Origin: Chitinophaga sp.
Lineage (GTDB): Bacteria; Bacteroidota; Bacteroidia; Chitinophagales; Chitinophagaceae
Direction: 5' to 3'
Assembly (NCBI RefSeq): GCF_019236475.1
Contig: NZ_JAFAIX010000007.1
Span: 1 to 64,000, forward strand
DNA length: 64,000 nt
Shown: piece after piece, positions 52,201 through 60,437 of the stretch
Numbering within the stretch: the first letter of the stretch is position 1
How the letters are laid out: every line of letters starts with the position of its first letter
Program-made: the position numbers and the translations under genes
The notes under the pieces: generated by a model
What the model was told of the DNA's origin: nothing
What the model saw: the letters and a program-made list of their open reading frames with translations, nothing else
The model's database searches: none

Positions 52201-53408
52201 TCCCACAAGCAGATCCCACCTTGGTTTCCTGGTACTGGGATTTCGGTAACAAAACGAATGTGACATACACCAATGGCAATCGCTTTACGTTCAACTATAC
52301 ACAAGATAGCACGTGGAAAATAGCCCTCGTTACCCGCAGCGCACAAGGCTGTAGCAGCGATACGGTAAAACAACCGGTAACGGTACATCCATTGCCAGTA
52401 GCGGATTTCACCCTGCCGGTGAAAGTCTGCATGCCGGAAGGTACCGCCACCTTCACGAATAAATCCACTATCAAAGGTACGCAAGCCCTTACCTACGATT
52501 GGAATTTCGGCGAAGCCAATGCTACGTCTACCATTAAAGATCCTACCTATCATTATAACGGTTACGGACCTGTGAATATCAGCCTGACGGCTACTTCTAC
52601 CGCTGGTTGCGCGAATACGGCTACCAAAGCGTTCAACGCCTTCTTTGCCCAGCCGGTAGCGGCTTTCAAAGTATCTCCGGATACGCTCTGCCAAGGAACA
52701 GATAATGTTTTCACCGATCAGAGTACAGATCCTACTGCCAATATCTTGGGCTGGACCTGGAACTTCGGCGATGGCACAACTTCTACAGACAGGAATCCCG
52801 TGAAGAAATACACCCAGCCAGGAGAGTATGGGGTGCAGTTACAAGTGGCGTCTGCCTCTGGTTGTGCATCTGCTCCATTCAACAGTATTGTGATGGTGTA
52901 CTTGCAACCAGTGATTGATGCGGGTCCTTCCTTTGTGGTGCCACAAGGTACGCTGGTACAATTCCGCCCAACGGCGAATGACTCTGTGCATCTCCAATTC
53001 CGCTGGGAACCAGCGGGCGACTTCCCGAACCCGAATGTATTTGCGCCTCAAATAACCGCTATGAAAGATGGCGAGTACACCATGACAGCCATCGGAAAAC
53101 ATAACTGTACGGCTACGGATAAGATGACGGTGAAAGTATTGAAACCCGTACAACCGCCAACGGCCTTCTCTCCAAATGGAGATGGTATCAATGATACCTG
53201 GGTGATCAAAAACCTGGACGATTATCCAGGTGCTACGGTGGAAGTATTCAACCGCTATGGCGCCAGGGTATACAGAAGCCAGGGTTATGGCACACCGTGG
53301 GATGGGCGTTCCAATGGAGGCATATTACCGGTAGGAACCTATTACTACGTGATTAAGCTGAAGAACGGGTTCCCGCCACTCACCGGCTACGTGACAATTC
53401 TCAAATAA
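49281..53408 (+). CDS. T9SS-exported PKD-repeat adhesin with IgGFc-binding-like region
   Basis: This is a 1375-residue protein. The N-terminal signal sequence (about residues 16-36) ends near STAQNR. Residues about 40-430 are an IgGFc-binding-like region closely similar to residues 2073-2480 of the giant adhesin (KEFWVGYGLHQFM, VAYAHIYGSASSGATMLMP, CYPVAVFSGSSRTSINCAG). A series of PKD-type domains follows (WYYDFGNG, HAWDFGDPAA, WYWDFGN, YDWNFGEAN, WTWNFGDGTTS). The C-terminus is a T9SS type B sorting domain (PTAFSPNGDGINDTWVIKNL). It is a second surface adhesin of the locus, sharing the module by duplication. Confidence 0.92.
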   Translation: MKQIYNLFNHTSISIRRYCLVSAMLVLQFVAIKSTAQNRSNKGKEFWVGYGLHQFMEPGQPNSQEMVLYLSAETAATVTVSYGPTYSKTYNIPANTVIATDLIQKSGTNDARLYSPPPGFGGTGGEGVFTNKAIHIVSNVPIVAYAHIYGSASSGATMLMPTDTWGYSYISCNSQQYYGNNCFSYMFVIAKENNTVIEITPSVPTRNGRTVGVPFTATLQKGEIYQVVGKLDPDNNSSKGFDLTGTTVKSIANSNGECYPVAVFSGSSRTSINCAGLGGSGDNALQQIFGYETWGKRYLTAPNAIDNDPTGKQNNIYRIVVKDPNTKVKVNGNLLTVKAGPSYYEYQSRTGDYIEADKPVLVAQYMTSAGNCTNNMQWGDPEQVYISPIEQAIKKVGFYRNNKEDIRVNYLTLIIPTGGLTSLRIDGANTFDHVYAHPNLAGYSIVVKRWGAIVGQSTASSDSAFVGTVYGMGPVESYAYNAGTLVNNLNAVGSIHNEYDNTKTTNDYTCTNTPVELSILMAYQPTKMVWKLSELAGFITPATDVTVMNPVSTGTIMVKGIPYYKYTLPGTYLFNTKGEYDIPVLTTHPSIENCNNTERVGYTISVKDMPDKKFSMDYSGCTLDTIYLRGDTLNVLNKQHRWYWEFPGNVKDSGQTVKKVLATLGTNAVKLTAISGEGCVADTTFGIGVVPKPVASFTSDVTALCAGGKVVFADNSTFGGTKPIGQWYYDFGNGNVLKDSTGTPRTDNFSTAGTTVVKHVVKVSEVCISDTVSISIAVNANPTAGFSLPAGCIAADGIVQFTGTPTVTDNSTFTTHAWDFGDPAATPANPNTAAVQSPAHTYGTAGNYTIKYSVTTNKGCTKDSVLKTVFKFKPKLAFAALTPVCENVTGPVKVDKGTVLNGVAGTGYYRGPGVDAAGNMNPATAGAGTHTIWYVFTTTDACADSISTTIIVHPKPAVGFTVADVCLGQPVTIFPQADPTLVSWYWDFGNKTNVTYTNGNRFTFNYTQDSTWKIALVTRSAQGCSSDTVKQPVTVHPLPVADFTLPVKVCMPEGTATFTNKSTIKGTQALTYDWNFGEANATSTIKDPTYHYNGYGPVNISLTATSTAGCANTATKAFNAFFAQPVAAFKVSPDTLCQGTDNVFTDQSTDPTANILGWTWNFGDGTTSTDRNPVKKYTQPGEYGVQLQVASASGCASAPFNSIVMVYLQPVIDAGPSFVVPQGTLVQFRPTANDSVHLQFRWEPAGDFPNPNVFAPQITAMKDGEYTMTAIGKHNCTATDKMTVKVLKPVQPPTAFSPNGDGINDTWVIKNLDDYPGATVEVFNRYGARVYRSQGYGTPWDGRSNGGILPVGTYYYVIKLKNGFPPLTGYVTILK

Positions 53409-53432
53409 CACTAACACTTAAATACTGCGTAA

Positions 53433-54437
53433 ATGAGAAAGAACTTTGCTGCATTGCTCATGATGCTCATAGCCATTACCGCTGGCAAGCGGTTGATGGC
53501 GCAGACAGACCCTCACTTCTCCCAGTACTACGTATATCCGTCCTGGTTAAACCCGGCACTGACCGGCGCATTCGACGGAGACTACCGTATTGCGGCCATC
53601 TATCGTACCCAATGGGGGAATATCAGCCCTTTTAAAACGTATGGTATTGCGGCGGAAATACCCACTGCCAAAAGTATCAACTTCGGCGCCAGCGTGTTGA
53701 ATCAAGCGGCTGGAGATGCCGGCTATAACTACACTACGGGCTACGTAAGCGCGGCTTACACAGGTGTGAAACTGGATGCCAGCCATTACCATCAGCTTAC
53801 CTTCGGGCTGCAGATGGGATTCATCCAGCGTAAATTCGATCCTTCTAAATTCAGCTTTGGAGAACAGTGGAATCCTGTTACGGGCTATAATCCTACGAAT
53901 CCTTATACAGATGGGGTTTCTCGGACTTCGGCGGCTTCTTTTGATGCCGGCGCCGGTGTACTGTACTATGATGGTACGCCCGGCAAGAAATACAATATCT
54001 ATGGCGGTTTCTCGGTGATGCACCTGACCCGGCCAGCAGACCAGTTCAGCGCCTATGGCGATTCACGTATGCCCATGCGCGTTACTGCCCACGCTGGTAT
54101 CAAATTGAATATAGACGACCGTTTTTCTGTAACGCCTAATATCCTCTATCTCCAACAGGGGCCTGCTTCTGAGAAAATGATCGGCGCATACGGACAGTAC
54201 AATGCGGCGCTGGAAACGGATGTACTGCTAGGTCTAAACTATCGCTACAAGGATGCTTTTACGACGCATGCCGGCTTTCTCTACAAAAATATGATGCTGG
54301 GTGTCAGCTATGATATCAATACCTCTGATCTGTCCAAAATGGCTAGAGGCTCCAACAGCTTTGAGGTATCGCTGACGTTCATCGGCAGAAAGAAAGTAAG
54401 AACTCCGGGAGTGGATTTCGTTTGTCCAAGATTGTAA
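53433..54437 (+). CDS. PorP/SprF family T9SS outer-membrane protein, copy 1
   Basis: This 334-residue protein has a signal peptide (LLMMLIAITAGKRLMAQTDP) and the family's opening QTDPHFSQYYVYPSWLNPAL followed by GAFDGDYRIAAIYRTQW. It is predicted to be a beta-barrel. PorP/SprF proteins are needed for export or anchoring of particular T9SS type B substrates such as gliding adhesins, and their genes usually lie downstream of the adhesin, as here. It is followed after 22 bases by an OmpA-like gene. Confidence 0.93.
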   Translation: MRKNFAALLMMLIAITAGKRLMAQTDPHFSQYYVYPSWLNPALTGAFDGDYRIAAIYRTQWGNISPFKTYGIAAEIPTAKSINFGASVLNQAAGDAGYNYTTGYVSAAYTGVKLDASHYHQLTFGLQMGFIQRKFDPSKFSFGEQWNPVTGYNPTNPYTDGVSRTSAASFDAGAGVLYYDGTPGKKYNIYGGFSVMHLTRPADQFSAYGDSRMPMRVTAHAGIKLNIDDRFSVTPNILYLQQGPASEKMIGAYGQYNAALETDVLLGLNYRYKDAFTTHAGFLYKNMMLGVSYDINTSDLSKMARGSNSFEVSLTFIGRKKVRTPGVDFVCPRL

Positions 54438-54459
54438 TCATCCAAACTGTAAGCAACTC

Positions 54460-56457
54460 ATGAAAAAAATAATGTTCACCACCGCTGCTGCACTGTTGAT
54501 GGCGATGTCGTCCCAGGCACAGTTGGCCTATAATTACCTGCGGGCTGCGGACGAATACTACAAAAAGAACGATTATAATTCCGCCGCTACTTATTACGAA
54601 AAATACCTGGGCTCAAAGGGTAAACTGGTTCGTCAGGAATCCTATAAGCCCTATGTGGCCGTGTCTGCCTCTAAACAGCCAAAGGCAAAAGTTAGCAATG
54701 AAGAGGAGGCTACTTACCGACTCGCAGAAAGCTATCGCCTGCTGCATTATTACGATAAGGCTACGCCCTATTATGCCAGCGTAATGGAGTCTGCAAAGGA
54801 AAATTTTCCGCTAGCGGCTTACTACTACGGGGTTTCATTGCGTGCGCAAGGAAAATATGAATTGGCGGGACAAGTATTCCAACAATTCTTGGAGGGTTAT
54901 AAAACAACAGATCAGTTCAGCGAATCAGCAAACAGAGAACTGCAGAATATCCGGTTTATCACGGGTGAATTAGCGCGTAAAGATCAGCATCTCTATAAAA
55001 TCACCAAAGCCACGGCGGATTTGAATACCACCGGCGCTAGCTATGCGCCCCTGTGGCTGTCTCCGGGAACACTGGTGTTTACATCCACCCGCCCGAATGA
55101 AGCTGCCGGAGATCATAGTTATATCAACCGACTCTATACCGCAGATTATGAAGCAGGCAACGCTGCCAACATTCACCTGCTGACATTGGATCAACCAGCC
55201 GATGTACATCAAGGCAGTGCAGCGGTTTCACCGGATGGCAATCAGTTGTACATCACTCGTTGGCATATGGATCATGGCCGTAAAATCGCTGCTATCTGGA
55301 TGGCCACCAAGTCCGGGAATACCTGGAGTACGCCAGTTTTATTGGATAGTGTGCTCAATGCGCCAGGCTATAATACCCAACAGCCTTTCGTTACGCCTGA
55401 TGGAAAATACTTACTGTTCAGTAGCGACAGGCCAGGGGGCCAAGGGGCCTTCGATCTCTGGTATGCCACCCTCGACGCCAATGGTAAACCCATACAGGTG
55501 GCAAATCTGGGAGAAACCATCAATACAGCAGGTAATGAGCAAGCGCCATTTTACCATGGCACTACCGGCACGCTGGTGTTTTCCACGGATGGCCGTACCG
55601 GCATGGGAGGCTATGATTTCTTTGCTGCCCGTGGTACTGTTGATCATTGGAAGACGCCAGTCAATATGGGTGCTCCTGTCAACTCTGTGAAAGATGATAT
55701 CTACTTCACCAGTCGTAGTAACAACCGCAACTTGCTAGATGATGTGCTACTCGGCACCGATAGGGACGCGGCCTGCTGCCTAGAATTATTCTATCTGCAT
55801 AAAGATCGTGCACCAAGACAACTGAACGGTACCGTCGTTTCCTGCGATGGAGGCACGCCAGTAGTGGGCGCTATCGTAACGATCACCGATCCTGGCCGCA
55901 ATGAAGTGATTAAAACGCTGACCACCGGTACGGATGGTAAATATGCATTCACCATTCCTGAATACATGCCGCTGAAGTTGGAAGCTAACGCTGGCGGATA
56001 CACGAAAGGAGATGCCCAACTGGGTTTGCCACAAGATCTAGATGCTGACGCAGACGACGCTCCGGCGATCTGCATCACGCCCATCGTAGCGCCGCCAGTA
56101 GCTACTACCATCGATAACGTGTACTACGATTTCGATCAGGCCACCTTACAACCTGCTTCTTACACATCGTTGGACAAGCTTGTGGCGATGTTGAATGCAC
56201 ATCCATCTATGGAAATAGAACTGGGTGCCCATACAGACAGCAAAGGTGCTCATAAGCATAACCAGCGCCTGTCTGAAGCCCGTGCTAAGAGTGTAGTGGA
56301 ATATCTCATCAGCAAAGGAATTGATCAATCGCGCCTCACCTGGAAAGGCTTTGGAGCTTCGCAACCAGTAGCACCGAATACGAACCCTGATGGCAGCGAT
56401 AATCCGGAAGGTCGTCAGTTGAACAGGCGAACCACCTTCACGGTGCTGAAGCAATAA
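54460..56457 (+). CDS. PorE-like OmpA family protein (TPR, PD40, carboxypeptidase-regulatory-like, OmpA)
   Basis: This encodes 665 residues. A signal peptide ends at SSQAQLAYNY. TPR-like helices lie at about 22-160 (YLRAADEYYKKNDYNSAATY). A WD40-like beta-propeller region lies at about 180-440 (LLFSSDRPGGQGAFDLWYAT, TLVFSTDGRTGMGGYDFFAA). A carboxypeptidase-regulatory-like domain lies at about 450-545. An OmpA peptidoglycan-binding domain lies at about 550-663 (YYDFDQATL, GAHTDSKGAHKHNQRLSEAR). The order matches PorE of the T9SS, which tethers the machinery to peptidoglycan. Here it lies between two PorP/SprF genes, so it probably serves a locus-specific secretion complex. Confidence 0.93.
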   Translation: MKKIMFTTAAALLMAMSSQAQLAYNYLRAADEYYKKNDYNSAATYYEKYLGSKGKLVRQESYKPYVAVSASKQPKAKVSNEEEATYRLAESYRLLHYYDKATPYYASVMESAKENFPLAAYYYGVSLRAQGKYELAGQVFQQFLEGYKTTDQFSESANRELQNIRFITGELARKDQHLYKITKATADLNTTGASYAPLWLSPGTLVFTSTRPNEAAGDHSYINRLYTADYEAGNAANIHLLTLDQPADVHQGSAAVSPDGNQLYITRWHMDHGRKIAAIWMATKSGNTWSTPVLLDSVLNAPGYNTQQPFVTPDGKYLLFSSDRPGGQGAFDLWYATLDANGKPIQVANLGETINTAGNEQAPFYHGTTGTLVFSTDGRTGMGGYDFFAARGTVDHWKTPVNMGAPVNSVKDDIYFTSRSNNRNLLDDVLLGTDRDAACCLELFYLHKDRAPRQLNGTVVSCDGGTPVVGAIVTITDPGRNEVIKTLTTGTDGKYAFTIPEYMPLKLEANAGGYTKGDAQLGLPQDLDADADDAPAICITPIVAPPVATTIDNVYYDFDQATLQPASYTSLDKLVAMLNAHPSMEIELGAHTDSKGAHKHNQRLSEARAKSVVEYLISKGIDQSRLTWKGFGASQPVAPNTNPDGSDNPEGRQLNRRTTFTVLKQ

Positions 56458-56481
56458 CCGTTCACCTAAAACACTAGTGAC

Positions 56482-57516
56482 ATGAAAAAGATTGTGTTGA
56501 TGGGTATGCTGATCGTCAGCATGCATTTGGGTTACGGACAACAGTTGCCGCATTATACCCAGTATATCATGAATCCTTTTATCATCAATCCTGCTATCGC
56601 GGGTATTGAGAACTACTGGGATCTGCGACTGAGCCATCGGCATCAGTGGACAGGCATCAACGGTTCGCCGGTGACTACCTATTTCACCCTCCATGGTCCC
56701 TTGCATAAATCTGATTTTGCAGGGGAGGCTTCGCCGACAGGCTTTAATCCGGAAGGAGAGAATCCCCGTGGGCGCGGCTACTGGCAGGAGTACACCACCC
56801 CGCCTGCGCATCCGGGAGTAGGACTGACCATCCTCAATGATAAAGCAGGACCTATAAACCGCTTTTCCATCACCGGTGCTTATGCGCATCATATTAACCT
56901 GTCGCCCCGCACCAGTATTAGCGCAGGGATCGGACTAGGTATGCAGCAGGTGTCGTTGGATACGCGCAAAGTGGAATTCCTGGACCCGAATGATCCCGTG
57001 CTGGGAGGAAGTGCAGGTATTCTGAACCGCTGGCGTCCGGATGTAAGTCTGGGCCTATGGCTCTATTCCGCCAATTTCTTTGCCGGTGCATCGGCACAGA
57101 ATATTATTCCGCAAAAGTTGGGGTTTGATAATGGCAAGGTGGTGGGAGCGTCTGCTTACCAAGGTAAGTTGATTCCCCACCTCTTCCTAACCACTGGCTA
57201 TCGGTTATGGCTAAACGACGATTTGAATGTCATGCCATCGGTCATGGTGAAAATGATCACTGCCGCCCCTATAAGTTTCGACGTAAATGCCCGGTTCATG
57301 TACCGCGACCGCCTGTGGATGGGAGCTTCCTATCGCATCAACGACGGTGTAGCGGGTATGTTCGGGGTAAATATCAGCTCCCTTATCAATATTGGCTATT
57401 CCTATGATTACTCCGCATCCGCGCTGAATGTGGTGAGCAAAGGCTCTCATGAAATCATGATCGGTATACTCCTCGGTAATAAATACGGAGATACCTGTCC
57501 GCGGAATGTGTGGTAG
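56482..57516 (+). CDS. PorP/SprF family T9SS outer-membrane protein, copy 2
   Basis: This is a 344-residue paralogue of the protein at 53433. It has a signal peptide (IVLMGMLIVSMHLGYGQQLP), the family opening QQLPHYTQYIMNPFIINPAI with GIENYWDLRLSHRHQWTGI, and a beta-barrel-like body ending MIGILLGNKYGDTCPRNVW. Having two distinct PorP/SprF proteins next to two type B adhesins suggests one per adhesin. It is followed by the collagen-like gene after about 57 bases containing a 20-base word also present at 30121. Confidence 0.93.
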   Translation: MKKIVLMGMLIVSMHLGYGQQLPHYTQYIMNPFIINPAIAGIENYWDLRLSHRHQWTGINGSPVTTYFTLHGPLHKSDFAGEASPTGFNPEGENPRGRGYWQEYTTPPAHPGVGLTILNDKAGPINRFSITGAYAHHINLSPRTSISAGIGLGMQQVSLDTRKVEFLDPNDPVLGGSAGILNRWRPDVSLGLWLYSANFFAGASAQNIIPQKLGFDNGKVVGASAYQGKLIPHLFLTTGYRLWLNDDLNVMPSVMVKMITAAPISFDVNARFMYRDRLWMGASYRINDGVAGMFGVNISSLINIGYSYDYSASALNVVSKGSHEIMIGILLGNKYGDTCPRNVW

Positions 57517-57573
57517 TCTCACTAAAAAAATTAATCAACCAAACAATAACAAACAAAAAAACAAAGTTCGATT

Positions 57574-58167
57574 ATGAAACAAATCAAACGCTTTGCGTCC
57601 TATGCGCTGCTACTGACTGCTGCTGTAATGTTTATGGTTTCCTGTAGCAAAAATGGGGACCCAGGCCCTGCTGGTGCTGCTGGTGCTAAAGGAGATCCGG
57701 GCGCAAATGGTGCGCAAGGTCCTGCTGGTCCTGCCGGCCCTAAAGGGGATACCGGTGTTGCCAACGTCATCTATTCCGCATGGCTGGATGTGGCCTATCA
57801 ACCTGAGACCGATACCCTTGCTACCGGAAAGATTGATACTGTGGGTTGGTTTGCAGGTATTCCTGCGGCAAAACTGACGGCTGCTATGATTGGCAAATGT
57901 GATGTGAAAGTATATATGAACTTTCAGACGGCCGCTAATCCTGTAGTGATGCCATTGCCTTACTATGGCTCTTTCCAGGTAAGTTATTATTTACAACCAG
58001 GCTATATAGTGCTGAATTCTGATGTAAGAGCCAGTACCGTAACTTACCAGGGAAATAAATATTACCAGGTGCGTTACATCCTTATTCCAGGTGGCGTTAA
58101 TGCCCGTGGTGCGATTGACTGGAATAACTATGACAAGGTGAAAGCCTGGTTAAACATTGTGGACTAA
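57574..58167 (+). CDS. Collagen-like lipoprotein
   Basis: This encodes 197 residues. A signal sequence ends in a lipobox FMVSCSKNG near residue 25. Directly after it come about 12 Gly-X-Y triplets (GDPGPAGAAGAKGDPGANGA, then GPAGPAGPKGDTG), enough for a short collagen-like triple helix. The C-terminal ~135 residues form a globular domain I do not recognise (PYYGSFQVSYYLQPGYIVLN). It is probably a trimeric, surface- or periplasm-exposed protein with the collagen stalk next to the membrane anchor. A hairpin follows the gene. Confidence 0.88.
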   Translation: MKQIKRFASYALLLTAAVMFMVSCSKNGDPGPAGAAGAKGDPGANGAQGPAGPAGPKGDTGVANVIYSAWLDVAYQPETDTLATGKIDTVGWFAGIPAAKLTAAMIGKCDVKVYMNFQTAANPVVMPLPYYGSFQVSYYLQPGYIVLNSDVRASTVTYQGNKYYQVRYILIPGGVNARGAIDWNNYDKVKAWLNIVD

Positions 58168-58193
58168 ACAACAAATAACATCTTAGAAACGGC

Positions 58194-58240
58194 GGTCCCT
58201 CTGTCCAGAGGGACCAACATTCCCTCAACATATTTTTTTG
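58194..58240 (+). terminator. Hairpin and T tract between collagen-like and sigma genes
   Basis: GGTCCCTCTG (58194-58203) pairs perfectly with CAGAGGGACC (58206-58215) across a 2-base loop. A run of seven T follows at 58233-58239, 17 bases later. The distance is longer than in a classic terminator, so partial termination is possible. Confidence 0.6.
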
Positions 58241-58263
58241 AAATTAAAGTATGAAAATAAGGT

Positions 58264-58848
58264 ATGCAGAAATTCAATCATCTTTCGGATCAGGAGTTAG
58301 TCCGATTGTATCTTGATGGCAACAACCCAGCCTTCACTGCACTGGTGTACCGGCATAAGGACAGAATCTTTACCACTATCGTATTGCTCGTGCGCGATAA
58401 AGCACTGGCAGAAGATTTCTTTCAGGAGGTATTCATAAAAATTGTCAATGCCCTGAAAGCAGGACAGTATACGGATAATAACCGGTTTTGCCCTTGGGTC
58501 ATGCGGATTGCCCATAACTTTTGTATCAGCCATTTTAGAAAGGCTGAAACACGCAACAACATCTTTACTGCGTTTAATGATGCTATTGGCGATAGTATGC
58601 ATGATACGGAATTCAGCCCGGAACATCGGCTGATCACCGGCGAACGCTACCGGGAAATAGAAGATATGCTGGACCGACTGCCAGCCGCCCAGCGGGAAGC
58701 GCTCATCCTGCGGTATTATGCAGGACTGAACTACCGTGAAATGGCCCAGACGGTGGGCATTAGTATTAATACAGCGTTAGGGCGTGTACGTTATGCCCTG
58801 ATGAATATAAGGCGCCAAATGGCGGCCGCGGAAACAACTATGTGTTGA
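58264..58848 (+). CDS. ECF RNA polymerase sigma factor at the end of the T9SS locus
   Basis: This 194-residue protein has sigma region 2 (NNPAFTALVYRHKDRIFTTI, ALAEDFFQEVFIKIVNALKA, FCPWVMRIAHNFCISHFRKA) and region 4 (RLPAAQREALILRYYAGLNY, REMAQTVGISINTALGRVRY). It has no adjacent anti-sigma gene, unlike the two other sigma factors in the window, and is closest to the PorP/OmpA genes. In other Bacteroidota an ECF sigma factor controls T9SS genes, so a similar role is possible here, but it is only inferred from position. Confidence 0.9.
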   Translation: MQKFNHLSDQELVRLYLDGNNPAFTALVYRHKDRIFTTIVLLVRDKALAEDFFQEVFIKIVNALKAGQYTDNNRFCPWVMRIAHNFCISHFRKAETRNNIFTAFNDAIGDSMHDTEFSPEHRLITGERYREIEDMLDRLPAAQREALILRYYAGLNYREMAQTVGISINTALGRVRYALMNIRRQMAAAETTMC

Positions 58849-58885
58849 GATCAAAATACTTGAAACAAGGAGCCCATGGTATAGA

Positions 58886-58924
58886 TACAGGGCCAAGTGG
58901 CTACTTTGCTGTTCTGGCCCTGTA
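58886..58924. terminator. Convergent hairpin between sigma factor and acyltransferase genes
   Basis: TACAGGGCCA (58886-58895) pairs perfectly with TGGCCCTGTA (58915-58924), loop 19 bases. It lies between the stop of the sigma gene and the stop of the convergent acyltransferase gene. Confidence 0.6.
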
Positions 58925-58933
58925 ATGATGGCG

Positions 58934-60091
58934 CTACATGCGCGTTTCCACGCTAGCAAATTTGGTTTTTACCTTCAGGAAACGCTTCTCATACAATTCA
59001 TAAGAAGCATAGGCTACCACGCAGGTAGTCGTTATACAGAGCAATGGATAACAGATTTCATAGAGCCAGACTGCCTTTTCCGGCCCATGTATCTTCATTA
59101 AAAATATTAATATCAATTGTGCAACCGGCTGATGTAACAAGTACAAACCGTAGGAAATTTTCCCCAGTGTTTTCAATATCGGATATTCCAAATGCAAAAT
59201 GCTATTGTCTGCAACCGCCATCAGCATAATATATCCGAATAATACGGCATGAATAAAATGGTCATAACAGTAACGGGTCAACGCAGGTATATGAATGATT
59301 TGGAAGACGACCAGTATGGCTAGCAGCAGTACCGCCACCTGGATCTGTGGCCGAAGTATACGTTGTAAGAATCCTTCATATTGCTGCCTGTTAAACAGGA
59401 CATAGGCGGCAAACATCCCCATGCCAAATAATTCCAGTTTGTCGAATAACAGGAGATAATTGACACTCAATAACTGCTCGGGCTTCACTGGCAATACCAT
59501 CGGTAATACTAGGCATAAGGTTTTACAAAGAAATCCCGTTCCCAACATGAGGAAGAACAGGGTTTTCAGCCGATTACGGAATGTTTTCAACAACAACGGC
59601 CATACCAAGTAAAACTGCTCCTCAATACAAACCGACCAGGTAATTTCCAAGATGCCCCTGTTATAAGGGAAAAAGGCCAGTTGAATATTTACCGCAAATA
59701 GCAAGAGGAAAATCAGGTTGGTAAATATGGTAGCCATATCTGTATTGGCGTCCATCCCCAGCATGCGGAACACGAAAGGGGAGGCGAGGGTCAGCAAAAC
59801 GCCGTAGGCCAGGTATAGTGGCCATATGCGCAATACCCTCCGAATATAGAAGTTACGGAAGTTAATAGTGCCAGTTACCTGTTGCTCCTTCAGCAAGAGA
59901 TAACTGATCAGGAATCCACTGAGCACAAAAAACAGGTTCACACCCGCCCGACCGCCGTCTTCCAACAAATAATTCAAGATCGGCCAGGAATCCACTTTAT
60001 CAATGCGCTTGAAAAATTGAATATGATGCAGCATTACCAATAGGGCTGCTATAAATCGGATGGCATCCAGGTTCTTAAAATATACTTTCAT
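58934..60091 (-). CDS. Membrane acyltransferase (OafA/acyltransferase 3 family)
   Basis: From ATG at 60091 this encodes 385 residues; a longer frame begins at 60148, but MKVYFKNLDAIRFIAALLVM is the normal start of the family. About ten transmembrane helices follow. Family motifs include RFIAALLVMLHHIQFF with the catalytic-type His, FFVLSGFLISYLLL, and FYIRRVLRIWPLYLAY, ending in a Lys-rich tail (YEKRFLKVKTKF). These enzymes O-acylate surface polysaccharides, peptidoglycan or lipids. It sits near the exporter and glycosyltransferases at 60438-64000, so a surface glycan is a likely acceptor. Confidence 0.92.
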   Translation of the reverse strand: MKVYFKNLDAIRFIAALLVMLHHIQFFKRIDKVDSWPILNYLLEDGGRAGVNLFFVLSGFLISYLLLKEQQVTGTINFRNFYIRRVLRIWPLYLAYGVLLTLASPFVFRMLGMDANTDMATIFTNLIFLLLFAVNIQLAFFPYNRGILEITWSVCIEEQFYLVWPLLLKTFRNRLKTLFFLMLGTGFLCKTLCLVLPMVLPVKPEQLLSVNYLLLFDKLELFGMGMFAAYVLFNRQQYEGFLQRILRPQIQVAVLLLAILVVFQIIHIPALTRYCYDHFIHAVLFGYIMLMAVADNSILHLEYPILKTLGKISYGLYLLHQPVAQLILIFLMKIHGPEKAVWLYEICYPLLCITTTCVVAYASYELYEKRFLKVKTKFASVETRM

Positions 60092-60213
60092 CAGGGCAAC
60101 ATTGCAGTATAGGGAAATTGCGATATTAGATTGGCGCTGAAGATACATAAAAATTTATTAATCACCCTGAACTTCAGCCAGCCGCAGGCCCCGCGCGCAG
60201 CGCGGAACCCCAC

Positions 60214-60238
60214 AAAATGACATCTTCGATGTCATTTT
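60214..60238. terminator. 11-bp perfect hairpin with A/T flanks
   Basis: AAAATGACATC (60214-60224) pairs perfectly with GATGTCATTTT (60228-60238), loop TTC. Its form (AAAATGA..., CATC/GATG core) is similar to the long hairpin at 24767-24819. It lies between the acyltransferase start and the exporter gene and may stop transcription entering from either side. Confidence 0.55.
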
Positions 60239-60437
60239 CAAAACAACAAACTTCGTCTTCCCACATCCGCACCGCACCTGCCGCAGGCAGCTAAAAAGAA
60301 AAAGCCATTAAAAAAATAGCAATCCAGCCCAATATTTGCGGATAAAACCCGTTTACAGCATATCAACTTTATCTTAAGAAACTTGTTAAGTTGAAAATCC
60401 AATCCCCATTCTGAATCAATAATTTAGGCGTAGAGGT

